Shown here: positions 32,513-41,539 of the stretch, piece by piece
Position numbering within the stretch: the first letter of the stretch is position 1
Layout: the number at the start of each line of letters is the position of its first letter
Assembly: GCA_031421635.1 (NCBI GenBank)
Contig: JANOPA010000074.1
Coordinates: 1 to 64,000, forward strand
DNA: 64,000 nt
From: JAPOKJ01 sp031421635
GTDB taxonomy: Bacteria > Pseudomonadota > Gammaproteobacteria > Burkholderiales > Burkholderiaceae_E
Direction of reading: 5' to 3'
Made by a program: the position numbers and the translations under genes
The notes under the pieces: model-generated
Told to the model about the DNA's origin: nothing
The model's database searches: none
What the model saw: only the letters and a program-made list of their open reading frames with translations

Positions 32513-32912
32513 CCAAAAGCGACTACATCACAATCCTTGATGGCCCGACGCTTGCTTCGCAAGGCTCTCCGGACCGAAAATCCGAGCAGAGCGAAAAGCG
32601 GAGGCTAAAGTGTGAATATTAGGGGTGGGCTTCAAATCTGTGAGACGAAACGGTCGGGACAGGAACCTGGGCGCAAACCCGTTCCTAAGGTCTAAACTTG
32701 TGTACGATATTTGTCATACTCGTCGGATGATGACCCACCTCAGTATCGATCAGCTCGCTCTAAATCCGTCAGCTGGATCTCAAACTAGTCCTTCTCTGAT
32801 ATGCAATTTGAGGCTGAATGCTGGAAGGAAGCGGTGCCATTAAATGGCACCGTTTTGTGTCCAACAACACCTCTACTTTCCTTTTAAGCTGGCCTAGTTG
32901 CTTAAATGACAC
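32513..32912. other. Non-coding region after the muramidase gene
   Basis: I see no credible gene in these 400 bases; a 72-codon ORF at 32625–32843 has no family resemblance or good ribosome-binding site. The only clear element is the terminator hairpin at 32832–32856. Confidence 0.6.
32832..32856 (+). terminator. Rho-independent terminator
   Basis: CGGTGCCAT (32832–32840) pairs perfectly with ATGGCACCG (32844–32852) around a 3-nt loop and is followed by TTTT. It reads on the plus strand, 320 nt after the muramidase gene. Confidence 0.7.
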
Positions 32913-33617
32913 TCAAGTTTTCATCATTTTTTCGATAAACTCAGGAATCTCGACTGCGGAAGCTCTCTCGGCCCTTAGCTTTGAAATTCCTAATGATTTC
33001 GCAACTTCTGCGAGGGCGTTCCCGTCCGCAATTAATTTCCTAACTTTTTTCGGCAATACGCCAAAATCGTAAAGGCTTTCAGCACGAGCTGAGATAGAGC
33101 CCGAGTGGTAATCGGGCACTTCAGCATGCTCAGGTTTGGTCAGAAAATTTTCCACGAAGTCCCGGCGCTGCTTTTGATTTTTCAGTGCTCCGAAACCTAC
33201 AGACTGCGCCACAAGAAGAGCCAATTTAGAAATAGTTTCGGGGTCTAACTCTTCGTCGCCCTCACCTACTTCAGACTCAAACTCTTCATCAAGATCATCG
33301 GGCAAAGCAAGGTTTAAAACTGAACAAAACCAAGTGTTAGTCAAGCCCGCCCGAACGTAAAACGTCGCCGCTCTCATGCACTTCAGTTCTGTTTCATCAT
33401 CCCAATAAACGACATCAACCACCCCGAATGAGTTCGGCTGATTTATTAGCGTGTCGTCAATTCCATCAAAAAGATTGCAGGTAACAAGCGTGTGACCGTC
33501 GCCTTCAAGACTTCCGTCAATCACTGGAACACCAAGTGCAGCCAACTTAGTCCTGAACCCGTCAACTTTCTCGGCTAGTATTTCATGCCAGGTGTCCGCC
33601 GCCTGCCTTAAGGTCAT
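32913..33617 (-). CDS. Hypothetical protein in the accessory segment
   Basis: This 234-residue protein belongs to no family I recognise. It starts MTLRQAADTWHEILAEKVDG. Its middle part is acidic (LPDDLDEEFESEVGEGDEEL). The C-terminal ~50 residues (LPKKVRKLIADGNALAEVAK, then SLGISKLRAERASA) look like a small helix–turn–helix. The composition, with many Asp/Glu, suggests a soluble cytosolic protein. It is encoded 84 nt downstream of the PanA/PanT-like pair on the same strand and could belong to the same defence or addiction unit. Confidence 0.6.
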   Translation of the reverse strand: MTLRQAADTWHEILAEKVDGFRTKLAALGVPVIDGSLEGDGHTLVTCNLFDGIDDTLINQPNSFGVVDVVYWDDETELKCMRAATFYVRAGLTNTWFCSVLNLALPDDLDEEFESEVGEGDEELDPETISKLALLVAQSVGFGALKNQKQRRDFVENFLTKPEHAEVPDYHSGSISARAESLYDFGVLPKKVRKLIADGNALAEVAKSLGISKLRAERASAVEIPEFIEKMMKT

Positions 33618-33701
33618 ACAATCTCCAAAAGTAGTCTACAAAACTGGTTAGTGATTTTCCTGCCAGTGATTTTTGTACCGCTTTTCATCAGTTGCGGAGC
33701 A

Positions 33702-34079
33702 CTATTCCAAAAAAGCGTCGATGATGTAGTTGGGAGTTCTTAATGAATTTCTAAGACCATCGACGATGCGCTTGAGAATCATGCGCTCAATCGGATCACC
33801 TTTTCTAAATACTCCCTTTTGTTCTCGATCTATAAGTTCTTGATGGGTGTAAAGCCGCGCATGGTTATAAGCGACATAGGATTCGTGACGAATGAAAGGG
33901 TGATCACCAACACTGAGAATGCATGTCCTGTCGCACTTAGCGACCGTGGTACACACAGACAACAATACAGTTGATTGCTTTGGATGACCAGCAACATCCG
34001 CGAATGGCAGTGCAATGACGAACAAATGCTCGCCCACATTTCCAGACTCTATGAAGAAGGTGTCACCCGGGAAGAACAC
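33702..34079 (-). CDS. Putative PanT-type toxin (PemK/MazF-like fold suspected)
   Basis: This 125-residue protein starts with GTG at 34077–34079, six nt after the Panacea gene. An N-terminal beta region FFPGDTFFIESGNVGEHLFV is followed by VLLSVCTTVAKCDRTCIL and VGDHPFIRHESYVAYNHARL. The 'GDxxxIxSG…HLxV…GDHPFIxHxSYVxY' layout suggests a small SH3-like barrel as in PemK/MazF-related proteins. It always-follows position behind a Panacea protein is what identifies PanT toxins in hyperpromiscuous PanAT systems. The toxin activity and target are inferred. Confidence 0.6.
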   Translation of the reverse strand: MFFPGDTFFIESGNVGEHLFVIALPFADVAGHPKQSTVLLSVCTTVAKCDRTCILSVGDHPFIRHESYVAYNHARLYTHQELIDREQKGVFRKGDPIERMILKRIVDGLRNSLRTPNYIIDAFLE

Positions 34080-34085
34080 TGTGAA

Positions 34086-34646
34086 CTAGCGTGCCGCTGC
34101 CAATATGCGATCTACCGCACTATGCTCATCGACTCGGGCAATAAGCGCGCTCCGGTCGTCATGGTTGAACTTAAGCGCCTTGAGTAATCGCTCAAGCGGG
34201 ATCCCCGCAGATGAGCCATGAGGGTCTTCCCATTCGTCGCAATGGTCGTGGGTATAGGCGACCAGCGCCCATTGATCCATCGGGCCAAATTGCTGCCATA
34301 TGGAATCTAGGACATTTAGCTCAGCACGGCTCAAAAGTTCGAGCTGCTTCGAAGGATCTTTAATGGTAGGTACTAAACCCAACTGGTAGCCGGACTTGGC
34401 GCTTATCCACTTGCCCCACACGTCCTCCGATCCGGCTCCATTGAAGCAATTAAACGTCTTAGAAAGAACAGGGCCTTGATCCATGGAGACAAGGTGGTCG
34501 CCTATGATTGGCTCGCCAAACTCTTCGTAGGATTTGCGCTCCGACAGGTACATAAGCTTCATCAGCTTAAGGACATTGATACTCCCGTCGGCTTTAAACG
34601 CAAAGAAGGCCGCAACCTGCGCAGCTTTGATTTCACTGAAACTCAT
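34086..34646 (-). CDS. Panacea-domain (DUF4065/SocA-like) antitoxin
   Basis: This 186-residue protein has the Panacea signatures: AQVAAFFAFKADGSINVLKL, MKLMYLSERKSYEEFGEP (family: 'KLLYLadR…..G'), DHLVSMDQGPVLSKTFN, and LLSRAELNVLDSIWQQFGPM. Panacea proteins (PanA) neutralise diverse toxins encoded beside them, and SocA of Caulobacter is an earlier known member. Here the antitoxin gene precedes the putative toxin. The pair sits in an accessory patch ending at a tRNA-Ser gene, a typical island location. Confidence 0.85.
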   Translation of the reverse strand: MSFSEIKAAQVAAFFAFKADGSINVLKLMKLMYLSERKSYEEFGEPIIGDHLVSMDQGPVLSKTFNCFNGAGSEDVWGKWISAKSGYQLGLVPTIKDPSKQLELLSRAELNVLDSIWQQFGPMDQWALVAYTHDHCDEWEDPHGSSAGIPLERLLKALKFNHDDRSALIARVDEHSAVDRILAAAR

Positions 34647-34843
34647 AATTGGACGTTATCACAAGGGGTGGCGCAACTCAATGACAGATGACCGTGGAAT
34701 GGCTTCGCTGGTTCAAACGGCAAGACTCATGCTATCTCAGGCCGTCTTATTTAGCCAACACCTTTCAATCATTTCCACAATGGTGGGTAAGAAGGTGGGT
34801 TTTATTTAAAACAGGCTGGAAACCCGCATGGAATAAGGGCTAC

Positions 34844-34933
34844 TGGCGGAGAAAGGGGGATTCGAACCCCCGTTACGATTGCTCGTAAACATGCTTTCCA
34901 GGCATGCGACTTAAACCACTCATCCATCTCTCC
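34844..34933 (-). tRNA. tRNA-Ser (anticodon GGA)
   Basis: This 90-nt minus-strand tRNA starts GGAGAGATGGATGAGTGG and ends in an encoded CCA. The anticodon stem–loop GCATGCCTGGAAAGCATG holds GGA, and the T-arm GGGGGTTCGAATCCCCC is standard. The long variable arm is as expected for tRNA-Ser. Accessory genes lie on its 3' side, consistent with use as an integration target, although no duplicated 3' end was found. Confidence 0.95.
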
Positions 34934-35199
34934 AGAATTCTTGTCAGCGGCAAGCTGCGAACAGTTTTGCCGTGAGGCGCGCATTGTACCTGAAGCTTTT
35001 GAGCGCCGGGTGCTCCATTGGTCGGAGGCGTTATCGCCTTGTTTTCGATACCACCTTGGGCGCTTTAGCTCTCGGAATGGAACAAACCTCTGGTAAAAAC
35101 GGGTCTGATCGTCGCTCCATCGCAGGTAAGCATCGTTCAGGACGTTAAAATAGCCCGAACATTGACCTGAAATCAATCCCTACCGAAGCAAAACCACGC

Positions 35200-35841
35200 A
35201 TGAAGTCTACCGAGCCTCTTCAGTTTCTCCCTCGTCTTATCTTTGCCAGCCGCTGGCTCCAAGTGCCGCTCTACCTCGGCCTCATTGTGGCGCAGTGCGT
35301 TTATGTAGTGTTGTTCGCCGAGGAGTTGATTCATTTGGTGGAGTTACTTTGGAACCCTTCCGCGCTGACGAGTTCGATGGGTCGTTTGGGTATCACCGGC
35401 CATAGCAAGGAGACGGTGATTATGATCATCGTGCTTTCGCTGATTGATGTGGTGATGATCTCCAACCTGCTGATTATGGTGATCGTAGGCGGTTACGAGA
35501 CCTTTGTGTCGCGAATGCGACTCGAAAGCCACCCCGACCAGCCGGAGTGGTTGTCGCATGTGAACGCCAATGTGCTGAAGGTAAAATTGGCGACGGCGAT
35601 TATTGGAATTTCATCGATTCATTTGTTGAAGAGTTTTATTGCGACGAGCACTTTGAGTGATAAAACTCTCCTGTGGCAGACGGTGATTCATGTAGTGTTC
35701 TTATTCTCTGCAATCGCTATCGCCATGATCGACCGACTGATGAGCCATGCCAAGCCCCAAATAGCTACGGTCAGCGATCAAGAATCGAGTACAAATGGTC
35801 GTGAATTGCCCTCCTCTACTTTGCCTAATCCAAAGCATTAA
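35200..35841 (+). CDS. UPF0114/YqhA family membrane protein
   Basis: This 213-residue protein has four hydrophobic segments and the UPF0114 core: LIFASRWLQVPLYLGLIVAQ, LSLIDVVMISNLLIMVIVGG, YETFVSR and ATAIIGISSIHLLKSF. Family members are inner-membrane proteins of unknown role. The polar C-terminal tail after the last helix is not conserved. Confidence 0.88.
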   Translation: MKSTEPLQFLPRLIFASRWLQVPLYLGLIVAQCVYVVLFAEELIHLVELLWNPSALTSSMGRLGITGHSKETVIMIIVLSLIDVVMISNLLIMVIVGGYETFVSRMRLESHPDQPEWLSHVNANVLKVKLATAIIGISSIHLLKSFIATSTLSDKTLLWQTVIHVVFLFSAIAIAMIDRLMSHAKPQIATVSDQESSTNGRELPSSTLPNPKH

Positions 35842-35871
35842 AAGCGTCTTATCCCTTCCTGGACCCTGGTT

Positions 35872-37395
35872 ATGACTATCATCAAACAAGACGATCTCGT
35901 CGAATCCGTCGCGGCGGCACTTCAGTTCATTAGCTACTACCATCCGCTTGACTATATTCAGCATTTGGCGCGCGCCTACGAGCTTGAAAAGAGCCCGGCG
36001 GCCAAAGACGCTATTGCCCAGATTTTGACCAATTCGCGTATGTGCGCCGAAGGCCATCGACCGATATGCCAGGACACCGGCATTGTGAACGTGTTCTTGA
36101 AAGTGGGCATGAATGTTCGCTTTGAAGGCTTCAAAGGCTCGGTCACAGATGCCGTCAACCTCGGTGTTCGGCAGGGCTATTTGCACCCGGACAATCTACT
36201 ACGTGCCTCGGTGGTGGCGGACCCACACTTTGAACGTAAAAACACCAAGGACAATTCGCCTGCGGTGGTCAACATGGAATTGGTGCCTGGTGACACTATT
36301 GAAGTCACGGTGGCGGCCAAGGGCGGCGGCTCAGAGAATAAGGCCAAGTTTGTGATGTTGAACCCGTCTGACTCGCTGGTCGATTGGGTGCTCAAGACCG
36401 TGCCCACCATGGGTGCGGGCTGGTGTCCTCCCGGAATGTTGGGCATTGGCATCGGCGGAACGGCTGAAAAAGCCATGTTAATTGCCAAAGAAAGCCTCAT
36501 GGAGCCGCTCGATATGTATGAGCTACTCGCTCGCGGTCCACGGGACAAATACGAAGAGCTCAGGATTGAACTGTTTGAGAAGGTTAACGCGCTGGGCATC
36601 GGTGCCCAAGGCCTGGGCGGCCTCACCACGGTGTTGGACGTGAAGATTGCGCACTACCCCACCCACGCCGCCAGTAAGCCCGTGGCGATGATCCCTAATT
36701 GCGCGGCGACCCGCCATGCACATTTTGTGCTGGATGGTAGCGGCCCGGCGTACTGCGAGTCACCGTCATTGGACGATTGGCCAAAGGTGGATTGGAAGCC
36801 CGATGTGGCGACCAGTAAGCGAATCGATTTGAACACCCTGACCAAGGAAGAAGTAGCCTCCTGGAAGCCGGGACAAACCTTGCTCCTGAACGGTAAGATG
36901 CTCACTGGTCGTGACGCCGCCCATAAACGTATTCAAGACTTGCTCGCCAAAGGCGAGTCATTGCCCGTGTCGTTCGCCAATCGCGTCATTTACTACGTCG
37001 GGCCGGTTGACCCGGTGCGCGATGAGGTGGTTGGGCCCGCAGGCCCGACGACCGCGACTCGTATGGATAAGTTCACTGAGATGATGTTGGCCGAAACCGG
37101 GTTGATCTCCATGGTCGGTAAGGCCGAGCGCGGCCCGGTAGCCATTGAGGCCATTAAAAAGCACCGAGCGGCCTATTTAATGGCTGTCGGCGGCGCGGCC
37201 TACCTGGTATCGAAAGCGATCAAGTCCGCTAAGGTTGTAGGTTTTGCAGATCTGGGGATGGAAGCCATTTATGAGTTTGACGTGCGCGACATGCCAGTAA
37301 CCGTTGCGGTCGATTCGGCCGGGACCTCGGTACACAATACCGGGCCGAAGGAATGGCAAGCCAAGATCGGAAAGATTCCCGTCACTGTGGCTTAA
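35872..37395 (+). CDS. fumA: Class I fumarate hydratase (4Fe-4S)
   Basis: This 507-residue protein interconverts fumarate and L-malate in the TCA cycle. The N-terminal iron–sulfur domain has RPICQDTGIVNVFLKVG and ENKAKFVMLNPSD. Further conserved Cys residues lie in IPNCAATRHAHFVLDG and GAGWCPPGM. The C-terminal beta domain reads RVIYYVGPVDPVRDEVVGPA and GPTTATRMDKFTEMML. The single-chain length of about 500 residues identifies it as FumA/B-type rather than the split archaeal form or class II FumC. It starts 30 nt after the UPF0114 gene. Confidence 0.93.
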   Translation: MTIIKQDDLVESVAAALQFISYYHPLDYIQHLARAYELEKSPAAKDAIAQILTNSRMCAEGHRPICQDTGIVNVFLKVGMNVRFEGFKGSVTDAVNLGVRQGYLHPDNLLRASVVADPHFERKNTKDNSPAVVNMELVPGDTIEVTVAAKGGGSENKAKFVMLNPSDSLVDWVLKTVPTMGAGWCPPGMLGIGIGGTAEKAMLIAKESLMEPLDMYELLARGPRDKYEELRIELFEKVNALGIGAQGLGGLTTVLDVKIAHYPTHAASKPVAMIPNCAATRHAHFVLDGSGPAYCESPSLDDWPKVDWKPDVATSKRIDLNTLTKEEVASWKPGQTLLLNGKMLTGRDAAHKRIQDLLAKGESLPVSFANRVIYYVGPVDPVRDEVVGPAGPTTATRMDKFTEMMLAETGLISMVGKAERGPVAIEAIKKHRAAYLMAVGGAAYLVSKAIKSAKVVGFADLGMEAIYEFDVRDMPVTVAVDSAGTSVHNTGPKEWQAKIGKIPVTVA

Positions 37396-37460
37396 TCTCG
37401 TACACTAGCCTCAGAAATCGCGCCCCCTTTTACAATACGCCTCGCTCGGGAGAGATCAGC

Positions 37461-38960
37461 ATGGCAAGAATTGCCGTCGGCGGCATGCAGCATGAGACCA
37501 ATACGTTCGCGCCGTCCAAAGCCACCTACACGATGTTCGAGCAAGGTGGAGGTTGGCCTGGAGTGTGCTCCGGCCAGAAGATGCTGGACTCAATTGCCGG
37601 AGCCAACATTCCTGCCGAAGGTGCCGTTAAGGCGCTGAGAACGGCGGGGCATCAGGTGATTCCTCTCACCTGGGCCGCCGCGTCCCCTTCAGCACAGGTG
37701 AGCGATGATGCCTTTGAGCGCATCGTGGGCAGCCTCACTGAGGGTTTGAATGCGGCCATTGCCTCGGGCGGTATCGAAGCTGTGTATCTGGATTTACACG
37801 GCGCCATGGTCACCGACTCGTTCGATGATGGGGAAGCGGAGATTTTACGGAGAGTGCGGGAAATCATCGGGCCGCGTATTCCGATGGTCGCAAGTCTTGA
37901 CTCACATGCCAACGTGTCGCGTGAGATGGTCGACTATGCAGACGCACTCTCTATTTATCGTACCTATCCTCACGTGGACATGGCGGAGACGGGTGCTCGC
38001 GCGGTTGGGCTCCTGTTGCGTATGCTGAAGACTGGCAAGGCCTTCGAGAAAGCCTTTACCCCTCTCAATTTCTTAACGGGTCTACCCTCGCAGTGCACTT
38101 TTCGTGAGCCAGCCAAAGGCCTATATGAGCTTTTGGACAAGATCGAAGAACAAAGCGGTATCGCGCTTTCCTTCGCCACTGGTTTTCCGATGGCGGATAT
38201 CGCGGTTTGTGGCATGTCGGTGTTGGGTTACGGTGAAAAAGGCAAGGTCGACGCAGCAGTCGCCGAGCTTGCCGCCGCCGTTAATGCCTGCGAAAAAGAC
38301 TTTCAGATGGATTTGCTCAGCCCAGACGACGCCGTGCGTCGCGCCATAGCCAAAGGTGAGATTGGCGCCCCGGTGATTCTGGCCGACACTCAAGATAACC
38401 CTGGTGCAGGCGGCAATGGCGACACCACTGGCCTGCTGCGCGCCATGCTGGCGCAGAGAGCTCAAGATGCCTGCTTAGGACTGTTGATCGACGGTCCCTC
38501 GGCGCTACGCGCTCACGAAGCGGGGCAAGGCACAAGTCTTGATTTTGAGCTGGGGGAAATCTCAGGCATTCCGGGTACCCGTCCTTTGGGCGGACGCTTT
38601 ACCGTTGAGCGCCTTGGCGATGGCAAATTTACCTGTACAGGCCCAATGTTCAAAGGTTTTAATATGACCTTAGGACCTATGGCCTTGTTGCGACAGGACG
38701 GTGTGCGCGTATTGCTGGCCTCTAGAAAGTGCCAAGCGGGTGATCAGGAGATGTTTAGGCATCTCGGCGTAGAGCCGATTCGCCAACGAATCGTGGCCGT
38801 CAAAAGCTCGGTGCATTTCCGAGCCGACTTCGAACCGATAGCACGTGAAGTGCTCGTTGTGCGAGCCCCCGGCCCCGCGTTGGCGGACCCCACTGATTTC
38901 AAGTGGACCAAGCTACGCAAGGGCCTGCGCCTCAAACCCCTCGGACCTGTTTTTGCGTGA
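37461..38960 (+). CDS. M81-family metallopeptidase (microcystinase C/MlrC-like)
   Basis: This 499-residue protein has the M81 N-terminal zinc-site motif GGMQHETNTFAPS. It also has VYLDLHGAMVTDSFDDGEAE and MVASLDSHANVSREM, and the C-terminal domain motif VILADTQDNPGAGGNGDTT. M81 proteins were named from microcystin degradation, but most bacterial members act on unknown amide substrates. ATG 37461 was chosen for its GGGAGAG ribosome-binding site and the motif position; an in-frame upstream extension overlaps fumA. Confidence 0.9.
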   Translation: MARIAVGGMQHETNTFAPSKATYTMFEQGGGWPGVCSGQKMLDSIAGANIPAEGAVKALRTAGHQVIPLTWAAASPSAQVSDDAFERIVGSLTEGLNAAIASGGIEAVYLDLHGAMVTDSFDDGEAEILRRVREIIGPRIPMVASLDSHANVSREMVDYADALSIYRTYPHVDMAETGARAVGLLLRMLKTGKAFEKAFTPLNFLTGLPSQCTFREPAKGLYELLDKIEEQSGIALSFATGFPMADIAVCGMSVLGYGEKGKVDAAVAELAAAVNACEKDFQMDLLSPDDAVRRAIAKGEIGAPVILADTQDNPGAGGNGDTTGLLRAMLAQRAQDACLGLLIDGPSALRAHEAGQGTSLDFELGEISGIPGTRPLGGRFTVERLGDGKFTCTGPMFKGFNMTLGPMALLRQDGVRVLLASRKCQAGDQEMFRHLGVEPIRQRIVAVKSSVHFRADFEPIAREVLVVRAPGPALADPTDFKWTKLRKGLRLKPLGPVFA

Positions 38961-38969
38961 GATCTTTTT

Positions 38970-39737
38970 TTGAAGCACATCCTTCTCGTTGATATTGGTA
39001 ATACTTTTTTAAAGTGGAGCTTTTGTGAGCAATTGCCACCTGGCTCGAAAGCTTTAGCGCCCGACCATACCGTCGCTTTCGGCCGCGTCCTGTTGGACGA
39101 AATTGGCTCCGTGATGCGGGCTTGGCGCAGCTTCGACACTCCCGAACAGGTGATCGTCTCGAATGTCGCGGGTACCGCTGTTGCCAACCCAGTTTTACGC
39201 GCCATGGAGGCTTGGGACAATGCACCTGAGCCGCAATGGATTAGCTCAAAGCAAGTACAGTGCGGCATCACCAATGGTTATCTGAATCCGCGTGCGCTGG
39301 GCTGTGATCGTTGGGCCGCGCTGATCGCTGCACGCGCCATCCTCGGGCCTCGGGCGGCGCTGGTGGTGTGCTGCGGTACGGCGACCACGATGGATCTACT
39401 CACCGCGGACGGCAAATTTCTGGGCGGCGGCATCATGCCCGGTCTGGGATTAATGCAGCGTGTGTTGCATCAGAACACGGCGACCTTGCCCGATGCGCAA
39501 GGTGAATATGTGGACTTTCCCAGGCAAACTGTGGACGCCATTGCGTCAGGCTGCGCCCATGCGCAAGCGGGTGCGGTGGAGCGCATGTACCATCTCCATC
39601 AAAAGGATCACCCGGATCTTATTTGTCTCATCTCGGGTGGCGCCGCAAGAACCTTGGCACCACGCCTTGCGATTGAATCAGTGTACCGAGAAAATCTAGT
39701 GCTCGAAGGTTTGTTCCAAATGGCGCAGGAAGGTTAG
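38970..39737 (+). CDS. coaX: Type III pantothenate kinase
   Basis: This 255-residue ASKHA-fold kinase phosphorylates pantothenate in the first step of CoA synthesis. Phosphate-1 motif LLVDIGNTFLKW, GYLNPRALGCDRWAALIAAR, the catalytic region VVCCGTATTMDLL and GGGIMPGLGLM are all present. The start is TTG at 38970, 9 nt after the previous stop. In many relatives coaX follows birA; here it follows the M81 peptidase gene. Confidence 0.93.
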   Translation: MKHILLVDIGNTFLKWSFCEQLPPGSKALAPDHTVAFGRVLLDEIGSVMRAWRSFDTPEQVIVSNVAGTAVANPVLRAMEAWDNAPEPQWISSKQVQCGITNGYLNPRALGCDRWAALIAARAILGPRAALVVCCGTATTMDLLTADGKFLGGGIMPGLGLMQRVLHQNTATLPDAQGEYVDFPRQTVDAIASGCAHAQAGAVERMYHLHQKDHPDLICLISGGAARTLAPRLAIESVYRENLVLEGLFQMAQEG

Positions 39738-39819
39738 GCTCGAGCTGCTTTTAACTCTAGTGGCGGCGGTACACTAGGCAAGCAGTTCTTAAGTATCCAT
39801 GCTTGGCTAGTTTTAGCGA

Positions 39820-41115
39820 CTACTCGGTGCAATACTTAGGGCCCGTTGGGCGTTTCATATCGCCTAGACCGCGCAAAATCAGCCAGCCGATCACGAAGAA
39901 CAAACCGGTACTGAGAATTGCAAGGCGATGATTGTTATTGGTCATCCAAGTGACTAATCCGTAGGTCAGCGGACCAATAATTGCGGCAATGCGCGTAGCC
40001 AAAGCCCATAGACCGTAAAACTCACCGAGACGATCCGGCGGCGACAGCACGCCCACCATGGCGCGCCCAACAGATTGGCTCGAACCCATGCACAAACCAG
40101 CAATCACTGCAGCGATCCAAAACACGATGGGCTCGGTTGCCAAATAGGCTAAAACCGTCATAAACATCCAGGCGACCAGAGTCATGGAAAGTGCTTTTTT
40201 ATGTCCGATTTTGTCCTGAAAATAGCCAAAGCCAAAGGCACCGACGGCCGAGGCAATATTCACCAGAAACACAAGCATCATGATCTGAGTCGAGGTGAAT
40301 TTCATGGCTTGTTCGGCGTAGACCGCTGCCAAGGCAATGACGACCGAAATACCTGCTTGATAAAACACACCACTGGCAAGAATAATGCGAAAATCTTTAT
40401 AGCGAGCTGACTCTCGCCAGGTCAGTTTCAATCGCTCGATGGAGTCGCGCACCCCCGCGCCAGAATTTTTTACGCTGCCAGGGGCGCCGCGCTCCTTCAG
40501 GAGCAAGAAGGTGGGAACTACTGAAATCGCGAATATCGCGGCCGTAATCAGCATCGTCACAGGCACGAAGCTGGCGGCAGTTGCGCCAGTCTTTTGGGCA
40601 TGGAACACATAGGCAAGCGATAGCCCAAGCGCCACCATGCCACCGAGATAGCCAAAACTCCAACCCCAGCCCGAGACTTTCCCCATCGCATCCTGATGCG
40701 CCAACTCGGGCAGGAAGGCGGAGTTCAAAGTCTCCCCAATCGAGAAGCAGTAGTTCGAAACGATAATCAAAATAACCGCCAAAGCCACGTTGCCTGGCCC
40801 AACCCAAGCCAGTCCTGCCGTTGCCGCCACGCAGCCCACAGTTGCAAGCAACAAAAAGAACTTTTTGCTACGCCGGGCGTCGGCTAAGGCACCGATGGCT
40901 GGGGCGGTCAACACTACCAGTAGGCAAGAGAAGGCAAGAGTTGCAGTCCAAGCCAAGGTTGCCCATTCGGCTTTGGCGGCCACGACAGAAACGAAGTAGG
41001 CATTAAAGACCGCCGTGAGTACCACCGTGGTGTAGCCCGAATTGGCAAAATCGTACATCGCCCAACCGAAGAGTTCTCGCTTGGCAACGCCAGGGTTAAG
41101 CGCATTTTCTTGCAT
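39820..41115 (-). CDS. MFS permease, UMF1/Atg22-like
   Basis: This 431-residue protein has twelve hydrophobic helices and begins REVELFGW-type motif KRELFGWAMYDFANSGYTTV, a hallmark of the UMF1 family. Others are LTAPAIGALADARRSKKFF and VSGWGWSFGYLGGMVAL. UMF1 proteins are related to vacuolar Atg22 amino-acid exporters; the bacterial substrates are unknown. Confidence 0.88.
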   Translation of the reverse strand: MQENALNPGVAKRELFGWAMYDFANSGYTTVVLTAVFNAYFVSVVAAKAEWATLAWTATLAFSCLLVVLTAPAIGALADARRSKKFFLLLATVGCVAATAGLAWVGPGNVALAVILIIVSNYCFSIGETLNSAFLPELAHQDAMGKVSGWGWSFGYLGGMVALGLSLAYVFHAQKTGATAASFVPVTMLITAAIFAISVVPTFLLLKERGAPGSVKNSGAGVRDSIERLKLTWRESARYKDFRIILASGVFYQAGISVVIALAAVYAEQAMKFTSTQIMMLVFLVNIASAVGAFGFGYFQDKIGHKKALSMTLVAWMFMTVLAYLATEPIVFWIAAVIAGLCMGSSQSVGRAMVGVLSPPDRLGEFYGLWALATRIAAIIGPLTYGLVTWMTNNNHRLAILSTGLFFVIGWLILRGLGDMKRPTGPKYCTE

Positions 41116-41134
41116 GACTTTGATCCGGTAAATT

Positions 41135-41539
41135 TCAACTCAGAGCGTCAATTCCCGCCTTGGCGACTTGAGCATCTTCATTGGACTTCACGCCCGACAC
41201 ACCGACGGCACCAATGGTGTTGCCATCAACGACGATGTTGACCCCACCCTCCAACATACCTTGCAACACCGGCGCACTCAGGAAGGAGGTCCGACCATTA
41301 TTAATAATGTCTTCGTAGACGCGACTTTCACGGCGACCTAGGGCCGCCGTTTTGGCTTTTTCCTGCGAAATGTAAGAGGAAATTGTGGCGCAGCCATCGA
41401 GCCGCAAAAGCCCCAAGAGATGACCACCATCATCGACTACGGCGATGGTAACGTTCCAATTGTTTTTCAGCGCTTCGGCCTTGCTGGCTGCCAGAATTTT
41501 TTCGACGTCGGAATGGGTGAGGTAAGACTTAGTTTTCAT
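41135..41539 (-). CDS. Heme-binding/GlcG-HbpS family protein
   Basis: This 134-residue protein has VTIAVVDDGGHLLGLLRLDG, ISQEKAKTAA, and GGVNIVVDGNTIGAVGVSGV, the GlcG/HbpS fold. Members are small cytosolic or exported proteins that bind heme, cobalamin or metabolites. Its start overlaps the end of the YdcF-like gene (ATGA), indicating co-transcription. Confidence 0.85.
   Translation of the reverse strand: MKTKSYLTHSDVEKILAASKAEALKNNWNVTIAVVDDGGHLLGLLRLDGCATISSYISQEKAKTAALGRRESRVYEDIINNGRTSFLSAPVLQGMLEGGVNIVVDGNTIGAVGVSGVKSNEDAQVAKAGIDALS

Noticed and set aside
34700..34843. attR/attL duplication of the tRNA-Ser 3' end
   Set aside because: No second copy of the tRNA 3' sequence was found near 31445 or 32500, so site-specific island integration is not shown.
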